From Chloroflexota bacterium (lineage in GTDB: Bacteria > Chloroflexota > Limnocylindria > Limnocylindrales > CSP1-4): 21,584 bases of DNA. Position numbers and translations under genes: made by a program. The stretch is taken from assembly GCA_017860675.1 (NCBI GenBank), contig JAGDMV010000038.1:1-21584 (forward strand), written 5' to 3'. Shown here in pieces: positions 15,369 to 21,584 of the stretch (position 1 is the first letter of the stretch; every line of letters begins with the position of its first letter). The notes beneath the pieces are model-generated. The model did no database searches and was not told the DNA's origin. It saw nothing but the letters and a program-made list of their open reading frames with translations.

Positions 15369-17791
15369 GCGGGTGTCGCGGTCGCCCCACCGAGCGCGGA
15401 CCGGGGTGGGGGAACGGCGGCGGTCCCAGCCGCCCCCGGCGCCGCCGCACCGATCGCCGCTTCCGACCCGTGTGCCGACGCCGGCCTGCTCCCGGGGACC
15501 GTGGTCGCCGCGGGCGCCGCCCCGAGCCCCTCGAGCAGCTGCAGGGCGAGGGCCTTCCCGTCCACCCCGGCCTCCAGCCGCGGCCCGGTGCAGGCCGGGC
15601 AGCCCGCCTCGCACGGGCAGGCAGCGATGAGCTCGGCCGCCCCGGCGACCAGCTCGTCGTGGCGGGCCCAGAGCCGGGGCGCCAGCCCCACCCCCCCGGG
15701 GACCGCCTCGTACAGGTAGATCGTGGGCGCGTCCTGGTGCGGCGACCGGACCTGCGACACGAGGCCGAGATCGCGCGGATCCACCATGAGCAGCACGGCG
15801 GCCACTGCCTGGATCGCCCGCCCCGCGCCGATGAGGGCGACGTCGAGGTCGTCGCGCCGCCAGCCGATGAGCTCGTCCGCTGTCAGCCAGTAGGCGGTGG
15901 TCTGGAGCTCGAGCTCGGGGAGGTCGATCGGGCCCCAGCCGACGTTCTCGTCGGTCCCGAACTTGAGCTTCTTGAAGAGCGTCACCAGGCTCGCCACCAT
16001 GACCTCGCCGTGGATCCGGCGTCCGCCCGCCGCCGGGGCCTCCGCGAACACGTCCAGCGGCTTGAGCGTCACCGCCCGGTTGGCGTAGGTGTAGTGGTCG
16101 GCGTCGATCCGGTGGACGTACGCCTTGCGCTCGCCCCACTCGAGCCGGTCGACGTAGTACTGGACCGACTCGTGCATGTAGATGGCCCGCTCGTGGACGA
16201 GCACCTGGGCGCTGAACAGGTCAACCTCGCCGAGCACCCGGGGGCGGTCCGGCGTCGTGTCGATGATCACCACGTTCTCCGGCGCCGCGGCACGGAGCGA
16301 GATCTCCGACGCGGGGAAGTTCTCCGAGCTCCAGTACCAGCGCCCGTCGCCCGCCTGCCGGACGTGGCCCGACTCGCCGACGAAGGCGAGCAGCTCGTCG
16401 GCCGGGCCAGGGCCGAAGCGCTCGCCCGGGGCGAACGGCATCTCGAAGGTGGCGCAGCGCAGGTGGCCGATCAGGACGTGCAGGTTGTCCGGGTCCAGGC
16501 GGGCCTCCTCCGGCCGCGAGCCGAGCAGGAACTCCGGGTGGTGGATCACGTAACGGTCGACGGGCGCGGGCGAGGCCACGACGACGGCGACGCTGCGCTC
16601 GGCCCGCCGGCCGGCGCGGCCCATCTGTTGCCAGGTGGCCGCGATCGAGCCGGGGTAGCCGGCCAGGACGGCCACGTCGAGCCGGCCGATGTCGACGCCC
16701 AGCTCGAGGGCGTTGGTGGCGACGACGCCGAGCACCTCGGCCTCGCGCAGGCCGCGCTCGATGGCGCGGCGCTCCATCGGCAGGTAGCCGCCGCGGTAGC
16801 CGCGCACCCGTGTCCGGGGCCCCAGGTCCTGGCGGAGCCGCTCGCGGAGGTTGGAGAGCATGATCTCGACGGCCACCCGGGAGCGGCCGAAGACGACCGT
16901 CTGCCGGCCGGCGCGCAGGAAGGGCAGCGCCCAGCGCTCGGCCTGGGTCAGGGCGGAGCCGCGGGCGCCGGTGGCCGGGTCCAGCAGCGGCGGCTCGACG
17001 AGGAGGATGTGCTTCTCGCCCGAGGGGGCGCCGTTGCGGTCGACGAGCCGTGCCGTCCGGCCGGTGAGGGTCTCGGCCAGCTCGGCCGGGTTGCCGATCG
17101 TGGCCGAGCAGCAGACGATGACCGGGCTGCTGCCGTAGTGGGCGCACAGGCGGAGCAGGCGACGGAGCACGTTGGCCACGTGGCTGCCGAACACGCCGCG
17201 ATAGGTGTGCAGCTCGTCGACGACGATGACCCGGAGCTGCTCGAACAGCTGGAACCACTTCGTGTGGTGGGGCAGGATCGCGGAGTGGAGCATGTCCGGG
17301 TTGGTGACGACGATCTGGCCGGCCTTGCGGATGGCCGACCGGATGGGGGCCGGCGTGTCGCCGTCGTAGGCGGCCGTGGACACCCCCAGGCGCGACTCCT
17401 TCGCCACGGTGGCGATCTCGGCCACCTGGTCCTGCCCCAGCGCCTTGGTGGGGAAGAGGCAGAGCGCTCGTGCGGCAGGGTCGTCGGCGATGGCCTGGAG
17501 GATGGGCACGACGTAGCAGAGGCTCTTGCCCGAGGCGGTCGGCGTGACGATGACGGCGTCCTGCCCGGCGTGGACCGCCTCGATGGCCTCCGCCTGGTGA
17601 GAGTACGGGCGCTCGATGCCGCGAGCCAGCAGTCCGAGCCGGATACCCTCGTCGAGCCAGGCCGGCCAGTCGGCGAACACCGCCTCCCGGGCCTCGACGA
17701 CCTCGTGGTGGACCACCCCGCTGGCGAAGGATGGCTCGTCGAGGATGGTCCGCAGGACCGTCCCGACGTCTTTCGGAGCGTAGGTGCGCAT
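15365..17791 (-). CDS. mrfA: MrfA/YprA-like DEAD/DEAH-box helicase with four-Cys cluster
   Basis: An 808-residue superfamily 2 helicase. Motifs in order: SHQAEAI (Q-like, 64-70), Walker A TPTASGKS (83-90, K89), TKALGQDQ, DELH (192-195), SATIGNP, ATNALELGVDIG and QQMGRAGRR. The C-terminal half matches the MrfA/DUF1998 region, and the zinc-type cluster CPCEAGCPAC puts Cys at 725, 727, 731 and 734, the 2-4-3 spacing of B. subtilis MrfA. About 55 residues of Ala/Pro-rich tail follow, making it longer than the ~750-residue Bacillus protein. ATG 17791 has AGAGGTAGG just upstream. It is the first gene of the mrfAB operon and diverges from the ftsB-like gene across 200 bases. Confidence 0.92.
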   Translation of the reverse strand: MRTYAPKDVGTVLRTILDEPSFASGVVHHEVVEAREAVFADWPAWLDEGIRLGLLARGIERPYSHQAEAIEAVHAGQDAVIVTPTASGKSLCYVVPILQAIADDPAARALCLFPTKALGQDQVAEIATVAKESRLGVSTAAYDGDTPAPIRSAIRKAGQIVVTNPDMLHSAILPHHTKWFQLFEQLRVIVVDELHTYRGVFGSHVANVLRRLLRLCAHYGSSPVIVCCSATIGNPAELAETLTGRTARLVDRNGAPSGEKHILLVEPPLLDPATGARGSALTQAERWALPFLRAGRQTVVFGRSRVAVEIMLSNLRERLRQDLGPRTRVRGYRGGYLPMERRAIERGLREAEVLGVVATNALELGVDIGRLDVAVLAGYPGSIAATWQQMGRAGRRAERSVAVVVASPAPVDRYVIHHPEFLLGSRPEEARLDPDNLHVLIGHLRCATFEMPFAPGERFGPGPADELLAFVGESGHVRQAGDGRWYWSSENFPASEISLRAAAPENVVIIDTTPDRPRVLGEVDLFSAQVLVHERAIYMHESVQYYVDRLEWGERKAYVHRIDADHYTYANRAVTLKPLDVFAEAPAAGGRRIHGEVMVASLVTLFKKLKFGTDENVGWGPIDLPELELQTTAYWLTADELIGWRRDDLDVALIGAGRAIQAVAAVLLMVDPRDLGLVSQVRSPHQDAPTIYLYEAVPGGVGLAPRLWARHDELVAGAAELIAACPCEAGCPACTGPRLEAGVDGKALALQLLEGLGAAPAATTVPGSRPASAHGSEAAIGAAAPGAAGTAAVPPPRSALGGATATPA

Positions 17792-17810
17792 GCGGCCTAC
17801 CTCTGCATTT

Positions 17811-17824
17811 CGAACGTGCGATCT
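17811..17824. promoter_or_regulatory. Possible degenerate SOS-like box upstream of mrfA
   Basis: CGAAC-GTGC-GATCT lies 20 bases before the mrfA start. The left half-site matches the Gram-positive LexA consensus CGAAC-N4-GTTCG, the right half only 3 of 5. Weak; could be chance. Confidence 0.15.
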
Positions 17825-17956
17825 AAACAGGGCGAAGCGTAGCACCGGCCAGCCAGGCCGGGCGCAGCGGCCCGCGCTGACCGTGGCCGTTCCGCGTGAC
17901 AGCTCGGGTGGCACGCGGCCGGGCCGATCGCGGCCGGCGTGCAAGTCGCTACCGGG

Positions 17957-17985
17957 TTGACGCGCTAGCTGCGCGCAGCTACCAT
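17957..17985 (+). promoter_or_regulatory. Sigma70-type promoter, leaderless, for ftsB-like gene
   Basis: TTGACG (17957-17962), a 17-base spacer, and TACCAT (17980-17985) form the best -35/-10 pair in the window. The -10 ends 6 bases before the ATG at 17992, so the predicted transcript begins at or next to the start codon. No Shine-Dalgarno fits between, so the mRNA should be leaderless. Confidence 0.7.
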
Positions 17986-17991
17986 CCGCGC

Positions 17992-18495
17992 ATGCCGCGG
18001 CCCCGTCGCCCCGCCGCATCCCCCAGGCCTGACCGGTCGGGAGGCCGCGCGCCCGAGGACGAGCGGCCGGCCGCCGTGTCGCTGGACGGCCTCGGCATCG
18101 CCGGAATCCATTCCCGTCACGTCGTCGCCGCCGCCGTGGCGGTGGTCGTCGCCTGGGTGCTGTTCAGCTTCGCCGGCCAGGTGTCCGAGGCAGCCTCGGC
18201 GGCCGAGCGGACGGAGCGGATGCGGGCCGAGAATGCGGCTCTGGCAGCGAACGTGCGCGAATTGGAGCGGGAGGTCGGCATCGTCGCCGGCTCGGGTTGG
18301 GTCGCGCAGCAGGCCCGCGCCTACCAGCTGGGAGCGGCCGATGAGCGCGCCTTCCGCCTTGCGCCGGGCGCCCCATCGCTACCGCCGGATGCGCCCGGGT
18401 CGTCGACGGTCCGGCTCGGGGCCTCGCCGGAGGGGCAGATGAGCCCGCTCGAGGCCTGGCTCGACCTGCTCTTCGGGCCCGCCCCCGGAGGCTGA
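17992..18495 (+). CDS. FtsB/DivIC-like septum formation initiator
   Basis: A 167-residue single-pass membrane protein. A basic, Pro-rich cytoplasmic tail (1-42) precedes one membrane segment (about 43-62, HVVAAAVAVVVAWVLFSFAG). A coiled coil follows (about 68-95, AERTERMRAENAALAANVRE), then a short outer region. This layout is that of the divisome proteins FtsB and DivIC. The outer part includes WVAQQARAYQLGAADERAF, similar to the IEKIAREKLGMVKPGE end of the family. The ATG at 17992 is fixed by the promoter placed directly before it; an open frame extends upstream to 17896 but crosses the promoter. It diverges from mrfA and converges with ald. Confidence 0.8.
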   Translation: MPRPRRPAASPRPDRSGGRAPEDERPAAVSLDGLGIAGIHSRHVVAAAVAVVVAWVLFSFAGQVSEAASAAERTERMRAENAALAANVRELEREVGIVAGSGWVAQQARAYQLGAADERAFRLAPGAPSLPPDAPGSSTVRLGASPEGQMSPLEAWLDLLFGPAPGG

Positions 18496-18590
18496 CCGCA
18501 GCCTCGCGCTCGTCCCAGGCAGGCCGGTGGCGGTGGCGCCCGTGGCGCGCGGTGATCGGGCGGGCCTCCCGGGTGCGCGCCGTGGTCGCG

Positions 18591-19712
18591 TCAGGCGAGG
18601 GCGAGCGCGTCGGCGGCGGGCGTCCAGGTCATGCCGTGCGCCTCGGCGACGGCGGCGTACGTGATCCGGCCGCGGTGCACGTTCAACCCGGCAAGGAGGT
18701 GCGGATCGTCCTCCAGGGCCCGCCTGGCCCCCTTGTCGGCGAGGGCCAGGGTGAAGGGCAGGGTGGCGTTGTTCAGGGCGAACGTCGAGGTCCGCGGCAC
18801 CGCGCCGGGCATGTTGGCCACGCAGTAGTGCACGACGCTGTCGACGACGTAGGTCGGGCTGGCGTGGGTGGTCGGATGCGACGTCTCGAAGCAGCCGCCC
18901 TGGTCGATCGACACGTCGACGACGACCGAGCCGCGCTTCATCCGGCGGACCATGTCGGCCGTCACCAGGCGTGGCGCCGCGGCGCCCGGCAGAAGCACCG
19001 CCCCGATCACTAAGTCGGCGGCCAGCACCTGCTCCTCGATGGCGTCGGTCGTGGCGTAGATCGTGTTGAGGGCGGGCCCGAAGTAGAGGTCGAGTTCCTT
19101 GAGGCGGGGCAACGACCTGTCGATCACGACCACGTCGGCCTCGAGGCCGAGGGCCATCCGCAGCGCGTTGGTGCCGACCACGCCGCCGCCCAGCACGACC
19201 ACCTTTGCCGGCGCCACGCCTGGGACGCCACCCAGGAGGATGCCGCGGCCGCCGTGTGACTTCTCCAGGGCGCTGGCCCCGGCCTGGATCGACATCCGGC
19301 CCGCGACCTCGCTCATCGGGGCGAGCAGGGGCAGCCCGCCCCGGTCGTCGGTCACCGTCTCGTAGGCAACGCACGTCGCGCCGGAGCGGACGAGCGCCTC
19401 CGTCTGGGGCCGGTCCGGGGCGAGATGGAGATAGGTGAAGAGAACCTGGTCCTCGCGCAGCAGGCCGTACTCGGACGGCTGCGGCTCCTTCACCTTGACG
19501 ACCAGCTCGGCCTGCAGGTAGACGCTGGCGGCGTCGGGCAGGATCGTCGCCCCGGCGGCGCGGTAGCGGTCGTCGTCGAGGTCGATCTCTGCCCCGGCTC
19601 CGGACTCGACGAACACCTGGTGGCCGTGGTGCGCGAGCTCGCGGACGGAGCTGGGGCTCAACCCGACCCGGAACTCGTTGTTCTTGATCTCCTTCGGGAC
19701 CCCGATGCGCAT
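18591..19712 (-). CDS. ald: Alanine dehydrogenase
   Basis: Reversible NAD-dependent deamination of L-alanine to pyruvate and ammonia, in the cytoplasm. The 373-residue length is standard. R15 in FRVGLSP, K75 (VVKVKEP), H96 (TYLHLA), the NAD motif GGGVVG (175-180), D198 at the end of the next strand and D270 (VVVDVSIDQGG) all fall at the canonical numbers, so the enzyme should be active. The ATG at 19712 gives the exact family start MRIGVPKEIKNNEFRVG; GAGGAG lies about a dozen bases upstream. It has its own 216-base upstream gap, so it is probably transcribed separately from the acyltransferase behind it. Confidence 0.96.
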   Translation of the reverse strand: MRIGVPKEIKNNEFRVGLSPSSVRELAHHGHQVFVESGAGAEIDLDDDRYRAAGATILPDAASVYLQAELVVKVKEPQPSEYGLLREDQVLFTYLHLAPDRPQTEALVRSGATCVAYETVTDDRGGLPLLAPMSEVAGRMSIQAGASALEKSHGGRGILLGGVPGVAPAKVVVLGGGVVGTNALRMALGLEADVVVIDRSLPRLKELDLYFGPALNTIYATTDAIEEQVLAADLVIGAVLLPGAAAPRLVTADMVRRMKRGSVVVDVSIDQGGCFETSHPTTHASPTYVVDSVVHYCVANMPGAVPRTSTFALNNATLPFTLALADKGARRALEDDPHLLAGLNVHRGRITYAAVAEAHGMTWTPAADALALA

Positions 19713-19928
19713 AGTCGTCCCTGCTCCTCGCGCTGCAACGGTCCAGGCCGCCGGTCGTCCCGGCTCCGGCCGGACGATACGCGCCCCGCAGCCTGGCCCG
19801 CGCGTGCCGATCCGCCCCCCGCCGGGTGCCGGACGGCCGGACGGACGGCCGAGCCGAGGCATCGCACGATCCTGGGCTGCGACCGGCCGTGCCGATCACG
19901 CGGGCACGGGTTGGCGACGGGCGCGGGG

Positions 19929-20747
19929 TCAGTGGAAGAGCGTCGCCAGCCAGGGCCAGCGGGCGGCGCGCGGGGCCCTGGCGTCGGCCCACGCGGCCGT
20001 CTCGCCAACCGGCCCGGCGACTGCGTCCCGGTAGGCGTCGACGAGCGCCTCCGCAGCCGCACGACGGGAGCGGTCGATCGGATCAACGGCGGAGACGCAG
20101 GGGCCACCGGTGACAGACCCGGCTGATGCGGCCGGCAGTGGCAGCGGCGCCAGGAAGCGGACGATGAACGGGCTGCCGCGGACGATCCGGTGCGCCCCGC
20201 CGATCACGACGGGGACGACCGGGGCATCGGCCGCGAGCGACATCCAGGCGAAGCCGCCCGCGATCTCGCGCGTCTTCTGCGGGTGGCTCGGCGCGCCGCG
20301 CTCGACGAACAGCGCCAGCACGGCGCCGCGGCCCAGCACGCCCCGGGCCGCCGCCGCATGGTCGGCCATCGCCCGGGGACCGCTGCCCGGGACGATCGGG
20401 ATCACCCCCAGCCTCGGCAGGAGCAGGCGGCGCCACCACGACCGCACCAGGGTCGGCCCGTCGCCGAGCCAGGCCAGGCGGGGCGCCCCGGCCGGCCAGG
20501 CAACGATCAGGAGCAGCGGGTCGACCCAGGCACGGTGCGGGGCGCCGGCCAGGATCCAGCCCCCTGCGACCCGGCCTGCGGCGTCGCGGGGCAGGATCTC
20601 CTGCCCCTCCACGACCACCCGGAAGCCGGCCAGCCGGGCCCCAAGCCGGAGCAGGGCCCGGATCGGGCCCACGAGGGGCGACGGACGGGCGTCGATCCGG
20701 GCCAGGGCCCGCCGGAAGGGCCGCGTGTCGACCACCCGATCGCTCAT
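19929..20747 (-). CDS. PlsC-type lysophospholipid acyltransferase
   Basis: A 272-residue membrane-associated acyltransferase of the 1-acyl-glycerol-3-phosphate type. The catalytic H-x4-D motif is visible as PHRAWVDP (H71, D76). The glycerophosphate-binding block, usually FPEGTRS, is changed to FVERGAPSHPQKTREIAGGFAWMS, keeping the Glu, and VPVVIGG follows as in the family. The substrate may therefore not be the usual lysophosphatidic acid. GGAGG lies 12 bases before the ATG at 20747. The gene stands alone, with ald 216 bases downstream on the same strand and a divergent tRNA upstream. Confidence 0.85.
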   Translation of the reverse strand: MSDRVVDTRPFRRALARIDARPSPLVGPIRALLRLGARLAGFRVVVEGQEILPRDAAGRVAGGWILAGAPHRAWVDPLLLIVAWPAGAPRLAWLGDGPTLVRSWWRRLLLPRLGVIPIVPGSGPRAMADHAAAARGVLGRGAVLALFVERGAPSHPQKTREIAGGFAWMSLAADAPVVPVVIGGAHRIVRGSPFIVRFLAPLPLPAASAGSVTGGPCVSAVDPIDRSRRAAAEALVDAYRDAVAGPVGETAAWADARAPRAARWPWLATLFH

Positions 20748-20798
20748 GAATCGAAGACGCCTCCGAGGTGCTCCCGTTGCGCCGGGCGCCTGTCATTC

Positions 20799-20829
20799 TT
20801 GCCGATGGGCGAGCTCGATCGTGTAGACT
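20799..20829 (+). promoter_or_regulatory. Candidate tRNA promoter
   Basis: TTGCCG (20799-20804) and TAGACT (20824-20829) are separated by 19 bases. A start about 7 bases after the -10 falls 4 bases before the mature tRNA 5' end. The spacer is longer than ideal. Confidence 0.4.
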
Positions 20830-20839
20830 CGATGCGTGT

Positions 20840-20914
20840 GGCTGGGTAGCTCAGTGGTAGAGCAAGCGGCTCATAATCGCTAGGTCACAGGTTCGAATCC
20901 TGTCCCAGCTACCA
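20840..20914 (+). tRNA. tRNA-Met (anticodon CAT), CCA encoded
   Basis: The cloverleaf is clear. The acceptor stem GGCTGGG pairs with CCCAGCT (one G-T pair), and the D arm has GAGC. The anticodon stem AGCGG/TCGCT has loop CTCATAA with CAT at 34-36, and the T arm ACAGG-TTCGAAT-CCTGT is standard. Discriminator A is followed by an encoded CCA. The regular first acceptor pair and A-rich D loop exclude the usual initiator form. Elongator Met is preferred over Ile2, because pairs 4-69 and 5-68 are T-A and G-C rather than the C-G pairs of lysidine-modified Ile2, but this is not decisive. Confidence 0.93.
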
Positions 20915-21022
20915 CCTTCCCGATGATCTTGCTGGCGTCCGCCGGCGCCCAGTCGTGCGCGACCGCCATCCGCCGAGCAGCCGAGCCCGTATCAACATCG
21001 GGCCGGCACGCCGTCGCCCCGG

Positions 21023-21065
21023 ACGGGGCGGACCGGAACCGGGGCTATACTGGCCCCGAGGCCGG
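21023..21065 (+). promoter_or_regulatory. ftsH promoter with overlapping inverted repeat
   Basis: TATACT (21046-21051) gives a predicted start near 21058 and a 39-base leader. The -35 region at 17 bases is ACGGGG, far from consensus. An imperfect palindrome (21033-21065, 10 of 13 bases paired per arm, inner stem GGGGC/GCCCC) is centred on the -10, so it could be an operator. The string TATACTGGCCCC recurs before the small acidic gene. Confidence 0.45.
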
Positions 21066-21096
21066 CGGCGGACCGCGGCCCTGACCGGAGAACAGG

Positions 21097-21584
21097 TTGA
21101 ACGGCAAGTTCTTCCGCAACGGCATCCTGATGCTCGTCCTCGTGGTGGGCACGGTGGCGTTGCTGTACACGTTCCTGATGTCGCCTTCGCCCGACGCGAC
21201 CAAGGCCTATTCGGACTTCCTGGGCAACGTGTCCGCGGGCCAGGTGCAGGAGGTGACCCAGCAGGACCTGGTCCTCACCGTCAAGCCCACCAGCGGGACG
21301 CAGTACCAGGTGATCGTGCCCGGGGTCGGGATGCAGGACGTCTACGCGGACGTCCGCGCCGCGGCCCAGGCGGGCGGGAAGAACCCCGCCGACATCACCT
21401 TCCGGGCGATCAAGCCGTCCGAGACCGGCCAGTGGATCAGCCTGCTGGTCGGCGCGCTGCTGCCGGTGCTGCTCATCGGCGGCTTCATCTTCCTGATGAT
21501 GCGCCAGGCCCAGGGCACCAACAACCAGGCCCTGTCCTTCGGCAAGAGCCGGGCGCGGATGTTCCTGGGCAACAAGACGGTGGT
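21097..21584 (+). CDS. ftsH: ATP-dependent zinc metalloprotease FtsH, 5' part
   Basis: Membrane-anchored AAA protease that degrades misfolded and regulatory membrane proteins. Only about 162 residues are in the window. They cover a short N-terminus (MNGKFFRNG), membrane segment 1 (about 10-28), an outer domain of about 85 residues (KAYSDFLGNVSAGQVQEV fits the family), membrane segment 2 (about 113-135) and the conserved linker FGKSRARMFLG before the AAA domain. Walker A, SRH and HEXXH lie beyond the right edge. The start is TTG at 21097, with GGAG 6 bases upstream; no ATG or GTG gives the expected N-terminus. It follows the tRNA by 182 bases and has its own promoter. Confidence 0.93.
   Translation, partial: MNGKFFRNGILMLVLVVGTVALLYTFLMSPSPDATKAYSDFLGNVSAGQVQEVTQQDLVLTVKPTSGTQYQVIVPGVGMQDVYADVRAAAQAGGKNPADITFRAIKPSETGQWISLLVGALLPVLLIGGFIFLMMRQAQGTNNQALSFGKSRARMFLGNKTV

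Noticed and set aside
17811..17824. LexA/SOS box controlling mrfAB
   Set aside because: Only one half-site matches well. B. subtilis mrfAB is, as far as I know, not under LexA. Kept only as a very low-confidence site.
15236..17842. Long plus-strand open frame (868 codons) opposite mrfA and mrfB
   Set aside because: The minus strand carries all helicase motifs in order; the plus frame is compositionally biased and has no domain.
20840..20914. Initiator tRNA-fMet or tRNA-Ile2 instead of elongator Met
   Set aside because: The first acceptor pair can form, unlike initiator tRNA, and pairs 4-69 and 5-68 are not the C-G pairs expected for lysidine-modified Ile2.

Overview
The window is a very GC-rich, densely coded bacterial chromosome segment with GTG/TTG starts, many 4-base gene overlaps, and a CCA-encoding tRNA gene. 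The protein set fits a free-living Chloroflexota (Limnocylindria-like) or related high-GC lineage: a Zincin_2 'F420-associated' metallohydrolase, a lone CpaE-like ATPase, a YchF ATPase, an ABC/GH4/PfkB sugar operon, an MrfA/MrfB repair pair, alanine dehydrogenase and FtsH. The phylum is an inference from gene content, not proven. I see no IS element, prophage, CRISPR array or rRNA.

Layout. Positions 1-417 hold no convincing gene but carry a degenerate ~28-bp repeat. A plus-strand run then extends from 418 to 12461. It encodes a SAM methyltransferase, a receiver-domain/CpaE-like P-loop ATPase, glutamate racemase (murI), a Zincin_2 metallohydrolase, a D-2-hydroxyacid dehydrogenase-like protein without its catalytic His, and a divergent YchF-type NTPase. 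A sugar module follows: a GH4 NAD-dependent glycosidase, a PfkB sugar kinase, a lipoprotein solute-binding protein broken by a frameshift near 9660, and two ABC permeases. No ABC ATPase gene is present. Many neighbours overlap by GTGA, so translation is probably coupled.

A small acidic protein of unknown function (minus, 12515-12892) and a second PfkB-type kinase (plus, 12932-14053) diverge from each other. The minus-strand operon 17791-14031 encodes a DEAD/DEAH helicase with a four-Cys cluster and a DEDD-type nuclease overlapping it by ATGA. This is the MrfA-MrfB (YprA-YprB) pair known from Bacillus subtilis mitomycin repair. Divergent from it, a FtsB/DivIC-like septum protein (17992-18495) has a good -35/-10 placed so that the mRNA would be leaderless. 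Alanine dehydrogenase and a PlsC-type acyltransferase lie on the minus strand. A tRNA with anticodon CAT and the 5' part of ftsH (TTG start, running off the window) end the segment.

How parts work together. The 6767-12461 block looks like a PTS-independent glycoside pathway: ABC import, possible ATP-dependent phosphorylation by PfkB, and cleavage by a GH4 enzyme of phospho-glycosidase type. The helicase and nuclease should act as a DNA lesion-processing pair. The strongest points for follow-up are the mrfAB operon with its divergent ftsB-like gene, the His-less dehydrogenase, the frameshifted binding protein, the kinase/GH4 pairing, and a 12-base promoter sequence shared between ftsH and the small acidic gene.
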